Shown here: piece after piece, positions 58,820-64,000 of the stretch
Layout of the letters: each line of letters starts with the position of its first letter
How positions within the stretch are numbered: position 1 is the first letter of the stretch
Origin: Glycomyces terrestris
GTDB lineage: Bacteria > Actinomycetota > Actinomycetes > Mycobacteriales > Micromonosporaceae
DNA: 64,000 nucleotides
Assembly (NCBI RefSeq): GCF_003933745.1
Contig: NZ_RSEB01000003.1
Coordinates: forward strand, 496,001-560,000
Reading direction: 5' to 3'
Made by a program: the position numbers and the translations under genes
Notes under the pieces: generated by a model
Seen by the model: the letters and a program-made list of their open reading frames with translations, nothing else
What the model was told of the DNA's origin: nothing
The model's database searches: none

Positions 58820-59656
58820 ATGACCCTCCTTCACGTGCCGTACCACCTCGATCGACACCACCCCGACCTCGGCATCCCGCTCCCGGCCGGTGCCGAAGTC
58901 CAGGAGGTGGTCGCAGACCTGCCCGTAGGCGAGGTGTGGGCGCGGCTCGTGGGCCTCTACGACCACGTCGCCGAGACCGTCGCCGCGCACGCCGGCAGCG
59001 GCAGCGGCAGCGGCAGCGGCAGCGGCAGCGGCAGCGGCAGCGGGACGCTAACCGTCGTGTCGGGCGACTGCACGGTCTCGATCGGGATGGCCGCGGGACT
59101 CCAGCGCGCGGGCATCGACCCGGCGATCGTGTGGATCGACGCGCACGGAGACATCCAGACGCTCGAGACGACGGAATCGGGTTACCTGGGCGGCATGGCG
59201 TTGCAGTTCCTCCTCGGCTACCGCGCCGACCTCGTCGCGGCGCCGCTCGGGCTGCGCCCGCCGGCCCAAGACCGCGTTCTGCTGGTCGACGCCCGCGACC
59301 TGGACCAGGCCGAAGCCGACTTCCTTGAGACCGCGCAGGTGCGCCGCCGCGAACTGGCAGACCTGTCCGCAGACGACCTCCCGGATGGCCCGATCCTCCT
59401 CAACCTCGACCTGGACACCCTCGACCCGGGCGTACTGCCCGGCCTCCGCTATCCGGCGGCCGACGGACCCGACGAGCCGACCCTTCTTCAAGCGGTCCGC
59501 ACCATCATGGAAACCGGCCGGGTCGCGGCCCTCAACGTTGCCTGCACCTGGGAACCGGGTATCGAAGCCGCCACCGACGAAGCCGGGGCGATCGAAGTCC
59601 GCGAACGACTGGTGGCCACGATCCTCGAAGCGGCCTCGGGCCCATCCCACCGGTGA
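58820..59656 (+). CDS. Arginase/agmatinase family (ureohydrolase) with Gly-Ser insert
   Basis: 278 residues. Metal motifs: SGDCTVSIG (Asp83; the usual His of GGDH is Cys84), WIDAHGDI (Asp107, His109, Asp111) and LNLDLDTLDPG (two Asp ligands). One first-shell ligand therefore differs from classical arginases, so activity or metal choice may differ. Residues 59-75 are (Gly-Ser)8-Gly, encoded by eight perfect GGCAGC copies (58994-59041), inserted just before the first metal motif. Substrate: a guanidino compound is likely. Confidence 0.8.
   Translation: MTLLHVPYHLDRHHPDLGIPLPAGAEVQEVVADLPVGEVWARLVGLYDHVAETVAAHAGSGSGSGSGSGSGSGSGTLTVVSGDCTVSIGMAAGLQRAGIDPAIVWIDAHGDIQTLETTESGYLGGMALQFLLGYRADLVAAPLGLRPPAQDRVLLVDARDLDQAEADFLETAQVRRRELADLSADDLPDGPILLNLDLDTLDPGVLPGLRYPAADGPDEPTLLQAVRTIMETGRVAALNVACTWEPGIEAATDEAGAIEVRERLVATILEAASGPSHR
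58994..59041 (+). repeat. Hexanucleotide tandem repeat (GGCAGC)x8 inside a gene
   Basis: 48 bp, eight perfect copies, in frame in the arginase-family gene; changes in copy number keep the frame and change the linker length. Confidence 0.95.
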
Positions 59657-59816
59657 CCGGGTCGGCCTCGACCGAGCACCGACTGTCCTCCCTGAAACCA
59701 ACTGAACCCTCCGCTGACCCCACCTCGGGGCCGGCGGGCCGAAGGTCGTCCTGGCTCCTCCCGACCGGGCGACCGCGGTCGGGTCTGGCTGGACCAGACC
59801 GAGGGGGCCGGGCGCG

Positions 59817-60143
59817 TCAGCCGAGTTCTTCGAAGGTCCCGGAGTGAACTTCACCGATCCGGCCGCCGTGGTCCTCGAACGACCAGAAGCCGGTGATCGT
59901 GTGGTTGTGGAAGTTCATGACGTGGGTGACCGCGGTGCCGGAGACCTCGTTCCACCCGAGCAGGTAGACCCGGGGTGTCACCTCGGCGACGTGCAGATCG
60001 ACGGTCCCGGAGGCGCTCTCCGTGGCGCCGTCGATCTCCGCGTACTGGAGCTTGTTGCCCTCGGCTCCGAATATGTTGTGGAGTACGACCCCGTTGTCCA
60101 ACCGGATCACGAAGGTCTTCCCCGCGAACGCGAAATCACCCAT
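59817..60143 (-). CDS. MoaF-like (lipocalin-fold) small protein
   Basis: 108 residues from the ATG at 60143 (AAGGG about eight bases upstream). All-beta: DFAFAGKTFVIRLDNGVVLHNIF, LQYAEIDGATE, DLHVAEVTPRVYLLGWNEVSGTAVTHVMNF, which matches MoaF/calycin-type small barrels. Usually a ligand-binding protein with unknown ligand. Stand-alone gene, no export signal. Confidence 0.7.
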   Translation of the reverse strand: MGDFAFAGKTFVIRLDNGVVLHNIFGAEGNKLQYAEIDGATESASGTVDLHVAEVTPRVYLLGWNEVSGTAVTHVMNFHNHTITGFWSFEDHGGRIGEVHSGTFEELG

Positions 60144-60278
60144 CTCAAGCCCTTCTTCACACTCGCCGCTGCACACACCGTGAACCAAATCCGCTCGAGC
60201 GCCGACCGAAGTCCAACCTAAGATCCGGCCCACGGCCAAGTCCCCGATTTCCCGATTCCTCCGGTTTCAACCCTCCTC

Positions 60279-61436
60279 TCAGTCAACAGTGAACCGACCT
60301 CCGGACAGCTGCGAGGTCGCAGCATCGTCATCGCCAGCGCAGACCCCGATCTCGCTTCCAGTTCCGGCCACGGTCGCAGCCGCAGAATCGAGTTCGTCGA
60401 GAAGCGTCGGCGGTGCGGAGCAGTCTCGGATCGCCTGGTCTGCGAGTTCGAGGCGGCTGCGGAATTCGAGGTCGTCGGTGGCCGCCAGCGCTTCGAGGGT
60501 GGTCTGCCTGCGGTGGAGCGAGCGGTCGAGCCATTCGCGCCATTTCGGGTCCGCTTCGGCTCGGGCCACCGTCCGGGGCCTCCAAACCGGCATCGGCGCG
60601 CCCGACACCGCGAATCGCGGATTCGGTTTCAGCGCTTCAGGTCCGGGAAGGAAGTCGCGGATCGCGGCCTCGGTCCAGCCGCGCGAGCGCAGCATCGGCT
60701 TGGTCAGCCACACCGACCGGTCCCCGATCCGCACATACTGCGGCCGAGAAGGCGGCGACTCGTCGGAGGAGGGCCGGGCTTCTTCGGAGGCGAGCCCGGC
60801 TTCTCGCGCCGGTTCGAGCCACGGCGGTCCCGAGGATGCTGACGCCTCCGTTTCGAAAGGCCCCGTGTTCCGAGACGGGCCGCTGATCGGTGCCGGCGGG
60901 GGCGGGTCCATCGCGTCAGCGAGCGGGCCTTCGCGCTTTCGCCCTGAAGGCCGGTTCTTCGACTTGGGCCGCTTCGGTTTTCGTTCAGCCAAGGGTGGCG
61001 TTGGCGATTCGGCGATGGCGGGCGAAGGCTCGGTTGTCGCAAGGTGGACCGCGGGCGGCGCCTGGCCGGTGTCACCGTGTTCCGGGCCGGGCGGCCGCAA
61101 AGCCGCTGCGGCCGGTGTCTGCCTGTCGTCGGGGCCGCCCCCGAGGTGCCGCTCGGCCGCGGCGGAGGGCGGCTTTCCTGCCGGTGCCGGGGTTTCGGCT
61201 TCGGGTGGGTTCGCCTCGGCCGCGATCGCTGCCGCCGCGGCGGCTTGGAGTGCGGAGCGGGTGAGGGATTCGACCAGCCACCTGGTGAAGTGGTCGCGGA
61301 GGACCTCGGCGGGGACCGTGTCGAACGGGAGTGCTTCGGCCATCATCTCGGGGCCGGGCGGGCCGGTGGTGGTCGCCGCGGCGCTGGTGGGCCGGGTGTG
61401 GTTGCGGGTGCTGTCGGATGTCGTGGTCGTCGTCAT
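60279..61436 (-). CDS. Large disordered protein with small conserved C-terminal region
   Basis: 385 residues. Residues 1-225 are Pro/Ala/Ser/Thr-rich, apart from a helical piece at about 35-75 (VPAEVLRDHFTRWLVESL), so mostly disordered. From about 232 a compact basic segment appears: QYVRIGDRSVWLTKPMLRSR, then WTEAAIRDFLPGPEALKPNP, which resembles the DNA-binding winged-helix-like start of some actinobacterial proteins. The rest is helical. Function unknown; single gene divergent from the SARP regulator. Confidence 0.55.
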   Translation of the reverse strand: MTTTTTSDSTRNHTRPTSAAATTTGPPGPEMMAEALPFDTVPAEVLRDHFTRWLVESLTRSALQAAAAAAIAAEANPPEAETPAPAGKPPSAAAERHLGGGPDDRQTPAAAALRPPGPEHGDTGQAPPAVHLATTEPSPAIAESPTPPLAERKPKRPKSKNRPSGRKREGPLADAMDPPPPAPISGPSRNTGPFETEASASSGPPWLEPAREAGLASEEARPSSDESPPSRPQYVRIGDRSVWLTKPMLRSRGWTEAAIRDFLPGPEALKPNPRFAVSGAPMPVWRPRTVARAEADPKWREWLDRSLHRRQTTLEALAATDDLEFRSRLELADQAIRDCSAPPTLLDELDSAAATVAGTGSEIGVCAGDDDAATSQLSGGRFTVD

Positions 61437-61650
61437 CGCGCCGTCCTTCAGTTGTCGCGCGTCGCCCGGAGGTTCGGCGCGGTATTCAGTTGCTGGTCCG
61501 AAACCTATCGGCGGGGACCGACAGTTTCCGGTCCGTTGTCCCCGATCGGGTGATATGTGATGGCGTTCACGTGCGGTGGCGTCAACGGATCGTCAAGAGC
61601 GCCCGGGCCGACTTCACCCGCGAGGGCGGAGGCAGGGCAGACTTGCCGGC

Positions 61651-64000
61651 ATGCGTGTACTCCTGCTCGGACCATTCGACATCCGCGATGACAAGGACCA
61701 GCCGGTCGAGCTCGCCGGGGCGCGGCTGCGGGCGCTCGTGGCGAGGCTGGCGTTCGAGGCGGGCCGCGAGGTGTCGGCCGACGCGCTGATCGACGCGATC
61801 TGGGAGGACGATGCGACGTCGTCGAACGCGTTGCAGGCGTTGGTGTCCCGGGTGAGGCGGGCGATCGGCGCGGACAAGGTGACGCGCGGCGCGGCCGGGT
61901 ACCGGCTCGACGTCAAGCCCGGCGACGTGGACCTCGTCAGGTTCGAGCGCCTCGCGGAGGCCGGCCGGCGCGGCGGCGATCTCGCCACGCTGCGCGAGGC
62001 CGAGTCGCTGTGGCGCGGCCCCGCGCTCGCCGACCTGCTCGACTACCGGTTCGCGCAGAACGAGGCCGTGCGCCTCGAACGCCTGCGCACCGAGACCACC
62101 CGCGACCGCCTCGCCCTCGAGGTCGCCACCGGCACCGACGTGCTCGCCGAACTCGAACCGCTCGCCGCCGCCCACGCGCTCGACGAGCGCTGGCAGGCCC
62201 TCCACATGCGAGCGCTCTACGCGACCGGACGCCCCGCCGAAGCCCTCGACGTGTACGAGCAGACCCGCGAACGCCTCGCCGACGAGCTCGGCGCGGACCC
62301 GTCGAGCGAGCTCGCCGACCTGCACCTCCAGATCCTGCGCCAGAGCGCCGCCCCCGCGGAGCGGCCGGTGCGGCGCTCGAACCTGAAGTCCCAGTTGACG
62401 AGTTTCGTCGGCCGCGAGGACGACCTCGCCGCGCTCGTGAACGCGGTCGAGGAGGCCCGGCTGGTGACCGTCACCGGCCCGGGCGGAGCCGGGAAGACCC
62501 GCCTCGCGACCGAGACCGCCGCCCGCATCGCCGCGAGCGGGTCCGCACCGGACGGCGTGTGGTTCGTGGAGCTCGCCTCCACCACCGACGGCACCGACGT
62601 GGCCCCGGCCGTGCTGCGCGCCATCGGGGCCCGCGAGGCCGGCCTCCTCGCGCCCTCCCTGCACGACGCCGAGTCCCGCCTCGAGGAGTACTTCGCCGAC
62701 CAGCGCGCGCTCCTCGTCCTCGACAACTGCGAGCACCAGCTCGACGGCGTCGCCGACCTCGCCGCGCGCCTCCTCGGTGCCTGCCCCGGCCTGCGCGTGA
62801 TCACCACCAGCCGGGAGGCGATCGCGATCGGCGGCGAGCGGCTGTTCCCGATCCCGCCGCTGGCGGTCTCCGACGAGGACCCCGCGTCGAGCCCCGCGGT
62901 GCGCCTGTTCGTCGAGCGGGCCGCCGCGGTGCGGCCCGGGTTCAAACTCGACGCGTCGAACACCGAAGCGGTCGTGGAGATCTGCCGCCGCCTCGACGGC
63001 CTCCCCCTCGCCGTCGAACTCGCCGCGGCGCGCATGCGGGCCCTGGACGCGGCCCAGATCGCGGCCCGCCTCGACGACCGGTTCGCGCTCCTGGCCGGCT
63101 CCGACCGCACCGCGCCCGCCCGCCACCGCACCCTCAGCGCCGTCATCGCCTGGAGCTGGGAGCTCCTCTCGGACGCCGAGAAGTCCCTGGCGATGCGCAT
63201 GTCCGTCTACCCGGCGGGACTCGCGCTGGAGCGGGTCGAGGACCTCGACGCGCTCGCCGGGCTCGTCGACAAGTCGCTGGTCGACCGCGACGGCGAGCGC
63301 TACCGGATGCTCGAGACGATCCGCTCCTATGCCGTTGCGCGCCTTGAGGAGAGCGGCGACGCCGAGACCGTGGCCGACGCGATGGCGAAGCACTGCCTGG
63401 AGTTGGCGGAGGCCGCCGACGCCGAACTGCGCACCGCCGCCCAGATCGAGGCGATGGCGCGCCTGACCGCCGAGCACGGCAACCTCGTCACCGTCATCGG
63501 CCGCGCCGCGGCGACCGCGGACATCGAGACCGGTCTGCGCATGGTGGCGGCCATGTTCTGGTACTGGCACCTGCTCGGCAGCCACACCGAGTTCCGGCAC
63601 TGGACGAACGCGGTGCTCGCCGTCCCGGCCGAGATCCCCGAGCCGCTTCAGGCCGCGGCCCGCATCCTCGAAGGGATCGTCGCCACCGAGCAGGACGGGT
63701 ACGCGGCCGGGGAGGCCGCGATCCGCGAAGGCGTCGCGATGGGCAGCGGGATCGCGGCGGGCCCGGCCCGGTTCCTCGTGTCGATGGGGCCCGCGTTCCT
63801 GCCGGACGCGCCGCCGGCCGACGAGCGCGGGCTGGACGGCTGGGAGCTCGGGACGGCGCTGCTGATCTCGGCCGCCGCCGGGAGCGTCCTCAGCGGCGTC
63901 GAGGGCGCCGCGCCGGTCGACCGCGCCCAAGCCGTGTTCGCCGAGCTCGGCGAGCGCTGGGGCCTCGCCTCGGCCCTGCGCATCCAGGGCGAACGCTCCG
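61651..64000 (+). CDS. SARP-type transcriptional regulator with NB-ARC ATPase domain (partial)
   Basis: 783 codons visible, open at the window end. The OmpR-type winged helix (about 1-92, MRVLLLGPFDIRDDKDQPV, VSADALIDAIWED) is followed by the BTAD domain (about 95-240), NB-ARC with Walker A TGPGGAGKTRLA (about 272-283) and Walker B ALLVLDNCEHQL, then GLPLAVELAAARM and winged-helix and tetratricopeptide-like helices. This AfsR/BTAD architecture controls antibiotic or other secondary metabolism. A pathway-specific role in the neighbouring cluster is possible but the distance is 8 kb. The ATG has GGAGGCAGGGC upstream. Confidence 0.9.
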   Translation, partial: MRVLLLGPFDIRDDKDQPVELAGARLRALVARLAFEAGREVSADALIDAIWEDDATSSNALQALVSRVRRAIGADKVTRGAAGYRLDVKPGDVDLVRFERLAEAGRRGGDLATLREAESLWRGPALADLLDYRFAQNEAVRLERLRTETTRDRLALEVATGTDVLAELEPLAAAHALDERWQALHMRALYATGRPAEALDVYEQTRERLADELGADPSSELADLHLQILRQSAAPAERPVRRSNLKSQLTSFVGREDDLAALVNAVEEARLVTVTGPGGAGKTRLATETAARIAASGSAPDGVWFVELASTTDGTDVAPAVLRAIGAREAGLLAPSLHDAESRLEEYFADQRALLVLDNCEHQLDGVADLAARLLGACPGLRVITTSREAIAIGGERLFPIPPLAVSDEDPASSPAVRLFVERAAAVRPGFKLDASNTEAVVEICRRLDGLPLAVELAAARMRALDAAQIAARLDDRFALLAGSDRTAPARHRTLSAVIAWSWELLSDAEKSLAMRMSVYPAGLALERVEDLDALAGLVDKSLVDRDGERYRMLETIRSYAVARLEESGDAETVADAMAKHCLELAEAADAELRTAAQIEAMARLTAEHGNLVTVIGRAAATADIETGLRMVAAMFWYWHLLGSHTEFRHWTNAVLAVPAEIPEPLQAAARILEGIVATEQDGYAAGEAAIREGVAMGSGIAAGPARFLVSMGPAFLPDAPPADERGLDGWELGTALLISAAAGSVLSGVEGAAPVDRAQAVFAELGERWGLASALRIQGERS

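Noticed and set aside
58994..59041. CRISPR or intergenic microsatellite
   Set aside because: Contiguous hexamers in frame inside a well-supported gene.

Overview
The window is high-GC DNA with dense coding, GTG/TTG starts, a GlnR-type regulator, type VII secretion substrates, DUF1707 and DUF2993 proteins, a sortase-E style LAxTG protein, a SARP regulator and an AfsA-like autoregulator synthase. This suggests a filamentous actinomycete; a Glycomyces/Stackebrandtia-like genus is a guess from gene content. No rRNA, CRISPR array, insertion sequence or prophage structure was seen.

Layout. 1-5.6 kb: quinone oxidoreductase/XRE regulator pair, an acetyltransferase and small unknowns. 5.59-5.98 kb: an RNA region in which two tRNA genes appear circularly permuted (3' half plus CCA encoded just upstream of the matching 5' half); the second folds into a complete tRNA-Pro. 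6.1-12.6 kb: membrane, methyltransferase, HEAT-like and DUF559 proteins. 12.8-17.1 kb: secreted subtilase and GH43 arabinanase. 17.4-19.4 kb: type VII-like pair with an extreme acidic tract. 19.7-24.3 kb: glnR, LmeA-like lipid-binding protein, then a cysteine-containing leader peptide ahead of cysA2-sseC. 24.5-28.3 kb: ECF41-type sigma factor with its carboxymuconolactone decarboxylase partner, an orphan nuoD and a DUF1707 protein.

28.5-33.4 kb: two type VII toxin modules face each other. Each reads YbaB-like, EspC-like, helical carrier, nuclease-like toxin, putative immunity protein, and they converge on one bidirectional terminator. 33.5-44.2 kb: glycosidase with a LacI-type operator, 5-oxoprolinase operon pxpA-pxpB-pxpC, methyltransferase, a pyrimidine-rich non-coding stretch, a PLP trans-sulfuration enzyme, a CopD/CtaG fusion, a DUF5925 ATPase and a beta-propeller lipoprotein.

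44.3-53.2 kb: a small specialised-metabolism region. AfsA-like, HAD phosphatase and FabH genes form one operon. A TetR gene diverges from an SDR-MFS-tautomerase-decarboxylase operon. A second two-gene operon has nearly the same upstream region as the afsA operon: a CRP-like TGTGA-N6-TCACA site plus a TTGCTC-17-TAT(C/G)CT promoter. 53.3-64 kb: LAxTG-anchored surface protein, DUF1275 protein, EF-hand protein, GrpB, pentapeptide protein, an arginase-family enzyme with a (Gly-Ser)8 insert, and a SARP/NB-ARC regulator running off the end.
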